A stretch of 64,000 nt of DNA, from contig NZ_MPZN01000013.1 of NCBI RefSeq assembly GCF_002936985.1, positions 1-64,000 on the forward strand, in the 5' to 3' direction. Both the position numbers and the translations under genes were made by a program. Position 1 is the first letter of the stretch, and each line of letters begins with the position of its first letter. This DNA comes from Microterricola pindariensis (GTDB lineage: Bacteria; Actinomycetota; Actinomycetes; Actinomycetales; Microbacteriaceae). The notes beneath the pieces are model-generated. The model was not told where the DNA came from, searched no databases, and saw only the letters and a program-made list of their open reading frames with translations. This document shows positions 1 through 8,039 of this stretch, in pieces.

Positions 1-683
1 CCCGCACCGCCGTCACCGGCTCCCCGACCGGCGGCTACTTCCGTGAGTACCCGTTCGCCTGGTTCGGCATCCTCACCGAGGCTCCGCCGAGCGCCGAGGA
101 GCTGATCTACAGCAGCTCACCGGCCGGCTTCGCCCTGATCAGCCAGCGCAGCCCCGAGGTGCAGCGCATGTACTTCCAGTGCGATCCAGACGCCGACCCG
201 AACGCGCTGACGGATGCCGAGATCTGGGCCACCCTGCAGGAGCGCGTTCCCGGCACCGAACTGGCCGAGGGCCCCATCTTCCAGCGCGACGTGCTGCGCT
301 TCCGCAGCTTCGTCGCCCACGAGCTGCGCCACGGCCGGGTCGCCCTCGTCGGCGACGCCGCGCACACCGTGCCGCCCACCGGCGCCAAGGGCATGAACCT
401 CGCCGTGGCCGATGTGCTCCTGCTCAACCGCGCCCTCCGCGCCCTGCTGCTCGAGGGCGACGAGCGGCCGCTCGACGGCTACGCCGACACCGCGCTGCGC
501 CGCATCTGGAAGGCCCAGCACTTCTCCTGGTGGATGACGAGCATGCTGCACACGGCCCCCGACGCGAGCGACTTCGACCAGCGGCGCCAGCTCGGCGAGC
601 TGCGCGGCGTGGTCGAGTCCGAGGCCGGCAGCGCCTACCTCGCCGAGGCGTACACCGGCTGGCCGCTGGAGGCCGGCGTCTAG
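1..683 (+). CDS. pobA: 4-hydroxybenzoate 3-monooxygenase, 3' part
   Basis: Class A flavoprotein that hydroxylates 4-hydroxybenzoate to protocatechuate with NADPH and oxygen in the cytosol. The frame is open from base 3, so the FAD-binding N-terminus lies outside the window and about 226 residues remain. Visible are the GDAAH motif that contacts FAD, followed by TVPPTGAKGMNLAVAD, which is characteristic of PobA, and the C-terminal helical tail ending in GWPLEAGV. This is the first of nine flavoprotein monooxygenases in the window. It is not contiguous with the catabolic island that begins near 11 kb. The family call is firm; substrate specificity is inferred from the family. Confidence 0.9.
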   Translation, partial: RTAVTGSPTGGYFREYPFAWFGILTEAPPSAEELIYSSSPAGFALISQRSPEVQRMYFQCDPDADPNALTDAEIWATLQERVPGTELAEGPIFQRDVLRFRSFVAHELRHGRVALVGDAAHTVPPTGAKGMNLAVADVLLLNRALRALLLEGDERPLDGYADTALRRIWKAQHFSWWMTSMLHTAPDASDFDQRRQLGELRGVVESEAGSAYLAEAYTGWPLEAGV

Positions 684-730
684 GGGCGGGCCGACCAGCC
701 CCGGGTGCCGGTGCGCGGCTCGACTCGCGA

Positions 731-1129
731 TCAGGGCGTGGTGTCGGGGCGCGGTCGTTCGGGCGCGGCATCGCCGCCGCGGCGCGCGTCGTCGACGTCC
801 GGGTCGACGGCATCCGCCTCGCGAAACTGCTCCTCGGATTTCGCTTGGAGGGTGGCGGCCTCCGACTGCCGCGACTCGGCCTCCCGTTGCAAGCGGTCCG
901 CCTCGATGCGGCCCAGTTCGGCTTCGGCCGCGGCACGCTGGGCTTCGGCGTCGTTCTTGCGGGCGTCCTCCGCCCCCTCCTGCGCCTGGGCGCGGATGTC
1001 CTCCGCCTTGCGCCGGTCGGCGGCGGCAGTCGCCTCCCGGCGCTGCTTCGAGAAGTAATACACGACGCCAATCACGACGATCACCACGATGACGCCGACG
1101 ACGATCCACAGGACAATGCTGGTATCCAT
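731..1129 (-). CDS. Small membrane-anchored coiled-coil protein
   Basis: Unrecognised protein of 132 residues. It opens with a single membrane segment (residues about 4-24, very rich in Val and Ile), followed by a basic stop-transfer sequence (SKQRRE). A long Ala/Glu/Arg/Gln-rich helix, probably a coiled coil, runs from residue 30 to about 115 before an Asp- and Pro-rich tail. The start at 1129 is chosen because a GAGGCGG ribosome site lies just upstream; an in-frame start 14 codons earlier has none. Small actinobacterial proteins of this shape are common and mostly uncharacterised. A degenerate second copy of its start region is found near 10.9 kb. Confidence 0.7.
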   Translation of the reverse strand: MDTSIVLWIVVGVIVVIVVIGVVYYFSKQRREATAAADRRKAEDIRAQAQEGAEDARKNDAEAQRAAAEAELGRIEADRLQREAESRQSEAATLQAKSEEQFREADAVDPDVDDARRGGDAAPERPRPDTTP

Positions 1130-1465
1130 GAACTTTCCGCCTCTCTGCGGAGCTGGGACGCCCCCAGTCAACGCCTTTTCCCGCGAGATGGCAACGGCGC
1201 CGCTGCGCGGCTACGCCACCCCCAGCTGAATGGTGTGCCAGCCTTTCGCCCCGTTGGGCACCGGCGGCACGTTGGTGCCGCCCTGCGTCGCGCCCGCCGC
1301 TGCCGCTCGCGGCCCTCGGCCGGGCTGGTCGATTTATCACAGAGGACCCCCCGACGGCTATCCCCTAGAACCGCTCCGCTCTCGCTGGAACCATGGAGGG
1401 ATGTCTCCCACAAACGTCCGCGCCGCCTCTGCGGCCGCCGCCCCAGCCCGCGAGCAGGTGACCCG
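1130..1465. other. 336-bp gap between divergent genes, no gene seen
   Basis: This stretch separates the leftward membrane protein from the rightward P450 and should hold both promoters. I see no convincing gene. A leftward frame of about 40 codons encodes a protein-like C-terminus, but a stop codon lies directly upstream and there is no plausible start. No clear operator or terminator was recognised. Confidence 0.4.
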
Positions 1466-2773
1466 ATGAGTGGCCTGATCCACGACGACTCCCTGTCGTT
1501 CCTCACCCGCGGCTACGACTTCGGCGCGCACATCTGGCGCCGCACCCGCCAGGGCGCTCGGGCCGTGCCCCTGCGCCTGCTCGGGGGCGACGCGCTTCTC
1601 GTGCGCGGCAGCGACGGCGTCGCCCTCTTCTATGACGACACCCGCATCGCGCGCCACGGGGCGATGCCCGCATTCGTGCAGGACACGCTCTTCGGGCGCG
1701 GCTCGGTGCACAGCCTCGACGGCGCGGCGCACCATCATCGCAAGGCGACGTTCGTGGATGTCGCCTACGAGGACGCGCAGGTCGAACGGCTGCGGCCACT
1801 GCTTCAGACGGAGTGGCGGTCGGAGCTCGACGCCTGGCTGGGCGGCGGCGAGCGCACCGCCTACGACGCCGCGGTCGGCGCGTTCGGGCGGGCGATCATG
1901 CGCTGGGCCGGCCTGCCCGGCACGCGCGAGGCCCAGACCCGGTGGGCGGCGCGGCTGGCACAGATCGTCGACGGATTCGGTGTGCCCTACTCGCCCGAGT
2001 ACCTGCTCGCCTACGGCAACAGGTTGTGGTCGGATCGTCATGCGCAACGCCTGATCGAGGCCGTGCGCGCCGGAACGCTCGACGCCGAGGCGGGCACCGC
2101 CCTCGCCGAGTGGGCGAGCCACCGCGATCCGAGCGGTGACCTTCTCCCTGCGCGGCTGGCCGGAATCGAGCTGCAGAACAGCATCCGGCCGATGATCGCG
2201 GTCGCCCGTTTCGTCGCCTTCGCCGCGAAAGAACTGCACGACCGTCCGGAGTGGCGCTCTCGGATCGCGGCCGAGGCGGCCGAGCGCGGGTCCCTCGTCG
2301 ACGGCCCGCTCGCGACGGCCTTCGCGCAGGAGATCCGACGCACGGCCCCGTTCGTGCCGATGCTGCCGGGGCGGGCGCTCGCCGACATCGAGCTGGACGG
2401 CGAACGTTTGCGCGCCGGCGGGCGGGTGGTGCTCGACATCCTGGGCACCGACACGGACTCGCGGTCGTGGCCGCAGGCCGAGAGTTTCGACCCCGAGCGC
2501 TTCGAGGGCGTCGAGGACTACGAGGCGCTCACGGCCTTCGTTCCGCACGGTGGGGCCGATGTGGCAAGCGGGCATCGCTGCCCCGGCGAGAAGCTCGCGA
2601 TCGCGGGGCTGGCGGCCGCCGTCTCAGCGCTCAGCGATCCGGGCGTGACGATCCTCGGCACCGGTCTCGACGTCAATCGCCGACGCCTTCCCACCAAGCC
2701 CGCCTCGGGCGGCCGCATGCGCGCCGAGGGAGCCGAGGGAACGACCTCGCGTTGCCCGGTGCACCGAGGCTGA
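1466..2773 (+). CDS. CYP152-family cytochrome P450 (fatty acid peroxygenase or decarboxylase)
   Basis: A 435-residue P450 of the hydrogen-peroxide-using CYP152 class, which hydroxylates fatty acids or decarboxylates them to terminal alkenes. Seen in the sequence: the class-specific carboxylate-binding Arg241-Pro242 in place of the usual acid/alcohol pair of the I helix, an ExxR-type EIRR near 289-292, and the haem loop ending GHRCPGE with Cys372 as thiolate ligand. His82 occupies the position of His85 in OleT of Jeotgalicoccus; BS-beta and SP-alpha enzymes have Gln there. No redoxin partner gene is adjacent, as expected for a peroxygenase. The start follows a GAGCAGG site. The choice between hydroxylation and decarboxylation is open. 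Confidence 0.9.
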   Translation: MSGLIHDDSLSFLTRGYDFGAHIWRRTRQGARAVPLRLLGGDALLVRGSDGVALFYDDTRIARHGAMPAFVQDTLFGRGSVHSLDGAAHHHRKATFVDVAYEDAQVERLRPLLQTEWRSELDAWLGGGERTAYDAAVGAFGRAIMRWAGLPGTREAQTRWAARLAQIVDGFGVPYSPEYLLAYGNRLWSDRHAQRLIEAVRAGTLDAEAGTALAEWASHRDPSGDLLPARLAGIELQNSIRPMIAVARFVAFAAKELHDRPEWRSRIAAEAAERGSLVDGPLATAFAQEIRRTAPFVPMLPGRALADIELDGERLRAGGRVVLDILGTDTDSRSWPQAESFDPERFEGVEDYEALTAFVPHGGADVASGHRCPGEKLAIAGLAAAVSALSDPGVTILGTGLDVNRRRLPTKPASGGRMRAEGAEGTTSRCPVHRG

Positions 2774-2819
2774 CCAAGCGCGGCATCGTGGACTGAGCCC
2801 CGCGCTGCACGCCGCTGCT

Positions 2820-2866
2820 CGGGGTCAGAACCAGCCCGGCGTCAGAACGAGCCCGGCGTCAGAACA
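2820..2866. repeat. Short tandem repeat, 17-bp unit
   Basis: Nearly three copies of a 17-bp unit with the core GGCGTCAGAAC lie between the convergent P450 and poxB genes; the last copy runs into the poxB stop. It probably arose by slippage. No hairpin with a T-run is visible here. Confidence 0.6.
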
Positions 2867-4583
2867 ACTGGCGCCAGTTCGCGCGAGCCAGATCGAGCAG
2901 CTCGTCGCCGCGCCCGGACATCACGGTGCGCAGCGCGTAGAGGGTGAACCCCTTCACCTGCTCGGCTGTGATTGCCGGCGGCATCGACAGCTCCTGTGGC
3001 TCGGTCACCACATCGAGCAGCGCGGGGCCGTCGACGGCGAGGAACTCGGTGACCGCCTGTTCCAGATCCTCCGAGCGCTCGACGCGTCGGCCGTGGATGC
3101 CCATCGCCTCGGCGAGGCTCGCGAAGTCGGGGTTGCGCAGCTCGGTGCCGAAGGTGATGAACCCGGCGGCCTTCATCTCGAGCTCGACGAAGTTCAGCGA
3201 CGAGTTGTTGTACACGACGACCTTCACGGGGAGCCGGTTCTGTGTGAGCGTGATCAGCTCGCCGAGCATCATGCTCAGGCCGCCGTCACCGGCCAGGGCG
3301 ACGACCTGGCGCTCCGGCTGCGCGGCCTGGGCGCCGATCGCGTGGAGCAGGGCGTTCGCCATCGAGCCGTGGCTGAACGAGCCGACCAGCCGGCGCGCGC
3401 CGTTCATGTGCAGGTAGCGCGCCGCCCAGACGACGGGCGAACCCACGTCTGCGGTGAACACGGCATCCGCCCCGGCCAGCGAATCGAGAAGCTTGGTGAG
3501 GTACTGCGGATGGATCGGCCGGCCGGTGGCCGCGGGCACGGCGAGCTCGTCGAGCTTCGCCCGGGTCGCGGCGAAGTGACTGAGCGCGTCGTCGAGGTGG
3601 CGGCGTGATTCCTTGCGCTCGATCAGCGGCAGCAGGCTCCGGGCGGTGTCGCCCACATCGCCGACGAGGCCGAGGTCGACCGGATGCCGGCGGCCCAACT
3701 GCGCACCCCGGATGTCGACCTGCACCGTCGTTGCCCGGCTCGGGTAGAACTGTTGATACGGGAAGTCGCTGCCGAGCACCAGCACGAGGTCGGCCGCCTC
3801 CATCGCGCGGTAGCCGGACGCGAACCCGAGCAGCCCCGTCATCCCGACGTCGAAGGGGTTGTCGTACTCGATGAACTCCTTGCCGCGCAGCGCGTGCACG
3901 ATGGGCGCGGCGAGCAGATCGGCCAGCGCGATGACATCGTCGTGCGCGCCCTCCACGCCCGCGCCGGCGAGGATGGTGACCTTCTTCGCGCCGTTCAGCA
4001 GCGCGGCCGCCTCGGCGAGCTCGGGCCGGCTCGGAGTGACCACCGGGTTGGCGCGGCGAATCCGCACGGCCCGCTGCTCGGTCGCGCGGGCCAATGCCAC
4101 GTCGCCCGGGATCACGACGACGGCCACTCCGCGCAGCTCGATCGCCGAGCGCATGGCGATCTCGAGCACACGCGGCATCTGGCTGGGGTCGGCCACGTAC
4201 TCGACGTAGACGGACGCCTCCCGGAACAGCTCCTGTGGGTGCGTCTCTTGGAAGTAGCCGCTGCCGATCTCCGCCGTGGGGATGTGCGCCGCGATTGCGA
4301 GCACCGGCACCCTCGACCTGTTCGCGTCGAACAGGCCGTTGATGAGGTGGAGGTTGCCCGGCCCACAGGAGCCGGCCACGACGGCCAGCTCCCCGGTGAG
4401 CGCGGCATCGGCGGCCGCGGCGAATGCGGCCGTCTCCTCGTGCCGAACATGCACCCACCGGATCGTGCCGTCCTTGCGCAGGGCATCGGTGAAGCCGTTC
4501 AAGGAGTCGCCGGGGAGGCCGTACACCCGCCGCACCTCGTTGACCTTCAACACCTGGACGATGTTCTCTGCGACGGTTCCCAT
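2859..4583 (-). CDS. poxB: Pyruvate oxidase / pyruvate:quinone oxidoreductase
   Basis: A thiamine-diphosphate- and FAD-dependent enzyme of 574 residues, a typical length, that converts pyruvate to acetate and CO2 and passes electrons to quinone at the membrane. The N-terminal TPP pyrimidine domain carries YGLPGDSLNG and the conserved HEE (HVRHEETAAF) about residues 45-55. The central FAD domain follows. The C-terminal PP domain has the GDG...NN cofactor signature (GDGGLSMMLGEL, then YNNSSL). The start ATG has an upstream GGAGAAGG-like site. The gene stands alone and is transcribed divergently from the phosphatase gene. A general acetolactate-synthase-like protein is the alternative, but the N-terminus matches PoxB better. 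Confidence 0.92.
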   Translation of the reverse strand: MGTVAENIVQVLKVNEVRRVYGLPGDSLNGFTDALRKDGTIRWVHVRHEETAAFAAAADAALTGELAVVAGSCGPGNLHLINGLFDANRSRVPVLAIAAHIPTAEIGSGYFQETHPQELFREASVYVEYVADPSQMPRVLEIAMRSAIELRGVAVVVIPGDVALARATEQRAVRIRRANPVVTPSRPELAEAAALLNGAKKVTILAGAGVEGAHDDVIALADLLAAPIVHALRGKEFIEYDNPFDVGMTGLLGFASGYRAMEAADLVLVLGSDFPYQQFYPSRATTVQVDIRGAQLGRRHPVDLGLVGDVGDTARSLLPLIERKESRRHLDDALSHFAATRAKLDELAVPAATGRPIHPQYLTKLLDSLAGADAVFTADVGSPVVWAARYLHMNGARRLVGSFSHGSMANALLHAIGAQAAQPERQVVALAGDGGLSMMLGELITLTQNRLPVKVVVYNNSSLNFVELEMKAAGFITFGTELRNPDFASLAEAMGIHGRRVERSEDLEQAVTEFLAVDGPALLDVVTEPQELSMPPAITAEQVKGFTLYALRTVMSGRGDELLDLARANWRQLF

Positions 4584-4649
4584 TGCCTTCTCCTCCGAGT
4601 AGCCCTGCGGGTGGTGCGCGTGCGGGCCACCCTACGCCGGGTTCCCGGG

Positions 4650-4714
4650 AAGCGGCACCGCGCGTTCGCCTGTGCGCCACCTGCGCGCCAGCCGGGAGAC
4701 ACTCGGTGCCGCTT
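4650..4714. repeat. 11-bp inverted repeat in a divergent promoter region
   Basis: AAGCGGCACCG at 4650-4660 and its exact complement CGGTGCCGCTT at 4704-4714 flank 43 bp between poxB and the phosphatase gene. The arms could be regulator half-sites or a cruciform stem. No regulator gene is adjacent. Confidence 0.5.
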
Positions 4715-4784
4715 CGATTGCAGGGGCTTGCCGCACGCTCGTGCGCCGCCGTGCCCACCCGCTCCCATGTGAAGGAATGAATTG

Positions 4785-7634
4785 ATGACGACCAAGGACA
4801 CAGTCCGCTGGCACAGACGGGGCGTGGTCTCGACCGCACTCCTGGCCGTGCTCGGCGGGGTGCTCGCTGCGCCGATGCCGGCGCTGGCCGCCCCCGACGT
4901 ACCGACGGACCCGGTGGTGACGACCGCGAGCACCTCGTGGAAGTACCTCGACGATGGAACGGACCCGGTGAACGGCTCCGGCGCGCTGCGGGCGTGGACC
5001 GCCCCGGGCTTCGATGACTCCGCCTGGAAGAGCGCCACGGGCAGCTTCGGCGCCAAGAGCGGAAAGCTCGCCGCGGTGGGGCCGCACATGCCGGCCACCC
5101 TGCTCAACCACTACCTCAACGGCACCGCCGCCCCCACGGTGCCCACCTACTTCTTCCGCACGAGCTTCGACCTCCAGCCCGGCGTCGCCGACGCCGTCGG
5201 CTCGGTGCTCGGCGACGTCGTCTACGACGACGCCCTCGTCGTCTGGGTCAACGGCACGAAGGTCGCCGGCTTCGTCGACGACCGGGTCACCGAGACCAGC
5301 AACCAGGAGTACGCGGGCAACAGCGGCGGCGACCCCGTCGCCAGCAGCTTCAGCGTGGACCCCGAGCTGCTCGTCGACGGCACCAACACCGTGGCGATCG
5401 CGCTCTACCAGGACCGCGCCACGAGCTCGGACATCTACCTCGACGTGCCGTCGATCCGGCTCCTCCCCGTGCAGGACCCGGGCACGCCCGTCGTGGCTCC
5501 GCCGACCCGCGTCATCCTCACCCCGACGACCACCCCGGAGACCTCGCAGTCCTTCTCCTGGCTGGCTGGCGATGCCGGCCACGCGAGCGGACAGGTGCAG
5601 CTCCGGCCCGCGGCCGGTGGTGATGTGCGCACCGTCGACGCGTACCAGGCCGGCCTGGTGAACAACAACCCGAAGCCGCACTACTCCGCCACGGTGACCG
5701 GCCTCGCGCCCGCGACCGCCTACAGCTACCGCGTCGGCTTGGAGGGCAGCTGGAGCGAGTGGAAGACCTTCAGCACCGCCGACCCCGCCGCCACGGACTT
5801 CCAGTTCGTCTACTACGGCGACGCCCAGATCGGCCTGGACAGCACCTGGCCCGAGGTCGTGCGCCAGGCGGAGGCGACCGCGACCCGGTCCGTCGGATCC
5901 GTGCACGCCGGTGACCTCATCGACACCGGCAGCAACGAGACCCAGTGGAACAACTGGTTCACCGGGATGACCAACTCGGCGGCGAGCACCAACGTCATGG
6001 CCGCCCCCGGCAACCACGAGTACTCCGGCGACAAGAAGCTGGCGGCGTGGAAGGCGAACTTCGAGTACCCGCACAACAACCCCTCCACCGCGACCATCGG
6101 CGCCATGGCCGATCTCGCCGTCGGTGACACCGACGTTGCGCGCCAGTACGCCGCCTACTTCGCGCACTGGGAGGAGTTCGCCGCGGAGACGGTCTACTAC
6201 ACCGATTACCAGGGCGTGCGCTTCATCACGCTGAACGCGACACGCGACAGCGCCTTCCTGACCCCCGCCACCCTGCCGTCTTGCATCGGTGCCGAGTGCC
6301 CCTCCGGCAAGGTCTCCCGCCTCTGGACTGAGTTCCAGGGAGCCTGGCTCGACCAGGTGCTCACCGAGAGCGACTCGAAGTGGAACGTCGTCACCTTCCA
6401 CCAGCCGGTCTTCTCGACGTCCGCCGGACGCGACGAGCCGGTGCTGCGCGAGATCTGGGTTCCCATCTTCCAGAAGCACAGCATCGACTTGGTGCTGATG
6501 GGCCACGACCACACCTACGCCCGCGGCTACATCAACGACGACCGCACCGAGACCGCCGGCATCACCGACGGCCCCGTCTACGCCGTCTCCAACTCGGGCG
6601 CCAAGCACTACAGCCTCGAGACCGAGGCCAAGAACGTCTGGACGAACAACAACGCCACCCAGGTGCTGCGGGGCGAGGGCGTGACCACCTACCAGGTCAT
6701 CGACGTCTCGCAGGGCCAGCTGGTCTACCGCTCCTACCTCGCCGAGAAGACCGCCAACGCGACGACGGCCCTGCCGATCGGCGCCGTCTACGACGAGTTC
6801 ACCATCACCAAGACGGATGCCGGAAAGAAGTGGGTCACCGAGGCCGGGATCACCCCGCCCGTCGACCCGGTGGACCCGGTTGACCCGGTTGACCCCGTTG
6901 ACCCGGTCGACCCGGTCGACCCCGTCGACCCCGTTGACCCGGTTGACCCGGTTGACCCCGTCGACCCCGTTGACCCGGTCGACCCGGTTGACCCGGTCGA
7001 CCCGGTCGACCCGGTCGACCCGGTTGACCCGGTCGACCCCGGAACCCTGCCGGCGCCGGTCGACCCGGCCACGCTCACCGAGCAGAACCGCGGCGGCATC
7101 ACCGTGCCGGCGACCGCCACCCCGGGCCAGGCGATCACGGTCGAGCTGGGTGCTGCCAACGCCAACACCCCGGTGTGGCCGTGGATCTACTCCACGCCGA
7201 CGTCCCTCGGCCAGGCCACGGCCAACGCCAGCGGCCAGATCAGCGCGGTGGTTCCGGCGGCTACCGAAGCGGGCGAGCACCGCATCGTCGTCCAGGCGGC
7301 CGACGGCTCCCTGCTCGGCTGGGCACCCGTGCAGGTCGTCCCGGTGAGCACCGGCGGCGGCGACGGAACCGACAACGGCAACGGCAACGGCAACGGCAAC
7401 GGAAACGGTGCCGGCAACGGGAACGGCGCCGGATCCGGCGGTTCGACCGCGGGCAGCACCACCGGTTCCGCCACGTCGAACACGGGCGCCCTCGCCAGCA
7501 CGGGCGCCGAGATCAGCACCGCGCTGATCGCCGCCCTCGCGCTGCTGCTCATCGGTGGCGCCACGGCGGTCGTGGCTGCGCGGCGCCGCCGTGCTGCCCT
7601 CGTCACGGCAAGCGAGCGGGACGCGCTGAGCTAG
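4785..7634 (+). CDS. Sortase-anchored purple acid phosphatase-like metallophosphoesterase
   Basis: A 949-residue exported enzyme predicted to hydrolyse phosphate esters at the cell surface. Order: signal peptide (1-35, cleavage after PALA); a beta-rich N-terminal region (about 40-220); the purple acid phosphatase fibronectin-like domain (about 235-335); a calcineurin-like domain with GDAQ (about 345), AGD (373), GNHE (408), FH (538) and GHDH (572). Twenty Val-Asp-Pro repeats (693-752), a small Ig-like domain, a Gly-Asn linker, and a LASTG sorting motif near 903 with a membrane segment and basic tail complete it. LAxTG signals are known substrates of class E sortases in Actinobacteria. The ATG at 4785 is preferred over a TTG one codon earlier; GAAGGA lies upstream. 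Confidence 0.9.
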   Translation: MTTKDTVRWHRRGVVSTALLAVLGGVLAAPMPALAAPDVPTDPVVTTASTSWKYLDDGTDPVNGSGALRAWTAPGFDDSAWKSATGSFGAKSGKLAAVGPHMPATLLNHYLNGTAAPTVPTYFFRTSFDLQPGVADAVGSVLGDVVYDDALVVWVNGTKVAGFVDDRVTETSNQEYAGNSGGDPVASSFSVDPELLVDGTNTVAIALYQDRATSSDIYLDVPSIRLLPVQDPGTPVVAPPTRVILTPTTTPETSQSFSWLAGDAGHASGQVQLRPAAGGDVRTVDAYQAGLVNNNPKPHYSATVTGLAPATAYSYRVGLEGSWSEWKTFSTADPAATDFQFVYYGDAQIGLDSTWPEVVRQAEATATRSVGSVHAGDLIDTGSNETQWNNWFTGMTNSAASTNVMAAPGNHEYSGDKKLAAWKANFEYPHNNPSTATIGAMADLAVGDTDVARQYAAYFAHWEEFAAETVYYTDYQGVRFITLNATRDSAFLTPATLPSCIGAECPSGKVSRLWTEFQGAWLDQVLTESDSKWNVVTFHQPVFSTSAGRDEPVLREIWVPIFQKHSIDLVLMGHDHTYARGYINDDRTETAGITDGPVYAVSNSGAKHYSLETEAKNVWTNNNATQVLRGEGVTTYQVIDVSQGQLVYRSYLAEKTANATTALPIGAVYDEFTITKTDAGKKWVTEAGITPPVDPVDPVDPVDPVDPVDPVDPVDPVDPVDPVDPVDPVDPVDPVDPVDPVDPVDPVDPVDPGTLPAPVDPATLTEQNRGGITVPATATPGQAITVELGAANANTPVWPWIYSTPTSLGQATANASGQISAVVPAATEAGEHRIVVQAADGSLLGWAPVQVVPVSTGGGDGTDNGNGNGNGNGNGAGNGNGAGSGGSTAGSTTGSATSNTGALASTGAEISTALIAALALLLIGGATAVVAARRRRAALVTASERDALS
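6861..7040 (+). repeat. Twenty 9-bp Val-Asp-Pro codon repeats
   Basis: Exactly 180 bp of in-frame 9-bp units encode VDP twenty times. Asp is always GAC, while Val is GTC, GTT or GTG and Pro CCG or CCC. The repeat is therefore conserved in protein but varied in DNA. It forms a stiff spacer between the catalytic domain and the wall-anchor region. Confidence 0.95.
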
Positions 7635-7644
7635 CGGCATCCGC

Positions 7645-7911
7645 TCAGAGAGGGGGCTCGGTCACACTGTGGCCGGGCCCCTTTTCGCGTCGCCTTCCGC
7701 GCCGGGCCCAGAGGATGCTCGCGACCGAACCGCCGACGGCAACCGCGAGTGCGACACCGGCGATCACCAGATAGCGAACCTCGGATGCCGGGCTGTACGG
7801 GAAGGTGTCGGCCCAGTCGAGGCCGAGCCGCACCACGAGCGCACCGAGCAGCCAGGCCGCGAGGATCCCCGACACGAGCAGGATCCGGCGGCGCGGGGCA
7901 GGAGACGTCAT
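7645..7911 (-). CDS. Small two-helix membrane protein
   Basis: Unrecognised 88-residue protein. A basic N-terminus (SPAPRRR) precedes a first hydrophobic helix at about residues 11-30, a short outside loop with DWADTFPYSP, and a second helix at about 45-65 that ends in a strongly basic tail (WARRGRRREKG). This is the layout of small actinobacterial inner-membrane proteins of unknown role. The ATG at 7911 has GGAG just upstream; an in-frame start 23 codons earlier would add an unlikely Cys- and Arg-rich segment. It is convergent with the phosphatase gene, whose terminator lies in its last codons. Confidence 0.6.
   Translation of the reverse strand: MTSPAPRRRILLVSGILAAWLLGALVVRLGLDWADTFPYSPASEVRYLVIAGVALAVAVGGSVASILWARRGRRREKGPGHSVTEPPL
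7652..7685 (+). terminator. Rho-independent terminator after the phosphatase gene
   Basis: GGGGCTCGG at 7653-7661 pairs with CCGGGCCCC at 7673-7681 (one G-T pair). A TTTT run follows, 18 bases after the phosphatase stop. The hairpin overlaps the 3' end of the convergent small membrane gene. Confidence 0.75.
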
Positions 7912-7995
7912 CGCTCCATTCTGCGGCAGGGGGGCGGCGATCCGGATTCGGCAGGGGCTACGCTGCATGCAAGCGTTCATTCTCTCCGGTTCCTC

Positions 7996-8010
7996 GCCGA
8001 CGTTGTCGGC
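7996..8010. promoter_or_regulatory. Palindrome upstream of the dehydratase gene
   Basis: GCCGAC-GTT-GTCGGC has perfect 6-bp arms about 30 bp before the dehydratase start, placed like a repressor operator. No regulator gene is next to it, so the binding protein is unknown. Confidence 0.35.
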
Positions 8011-8039
8011 GGAATCGGGGAACGAGCGGAAGGGTCATC

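Noticed and set aside
1172-1340. Leftward frame with a protein-like C-terminus (GGTNVPPVPNGAKGWHTIQLGVA)
   Set aside because: A stop codon lies just upstream, leaving only about 40 codons without a start or ribosome site. I cannot show that it is a gene or a pseudogene.
179-1465. Long open frame running from pobA into the P450 start
   Set aside because: It is an Arg/Ala-rich shadow of other genes and intergenic DNA. The P450 begins at the ATG at 1466, after which family similarity is continuous.
7377-7430. GGCAAC repeats in the phosphatase gene as a CRISPR-like or mobile repeat
   Set aside because: They are in-frame Gly-Asn codons of a linker, with no spacers.
4632-7640. A 1002-codon open frame on the minus strand under the phosphatase gene
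   Set aside because: It is an antisense shadow caused by high GC. Its VNRVDRVD repeats are the complement of the VDP array, and no family motif is present.
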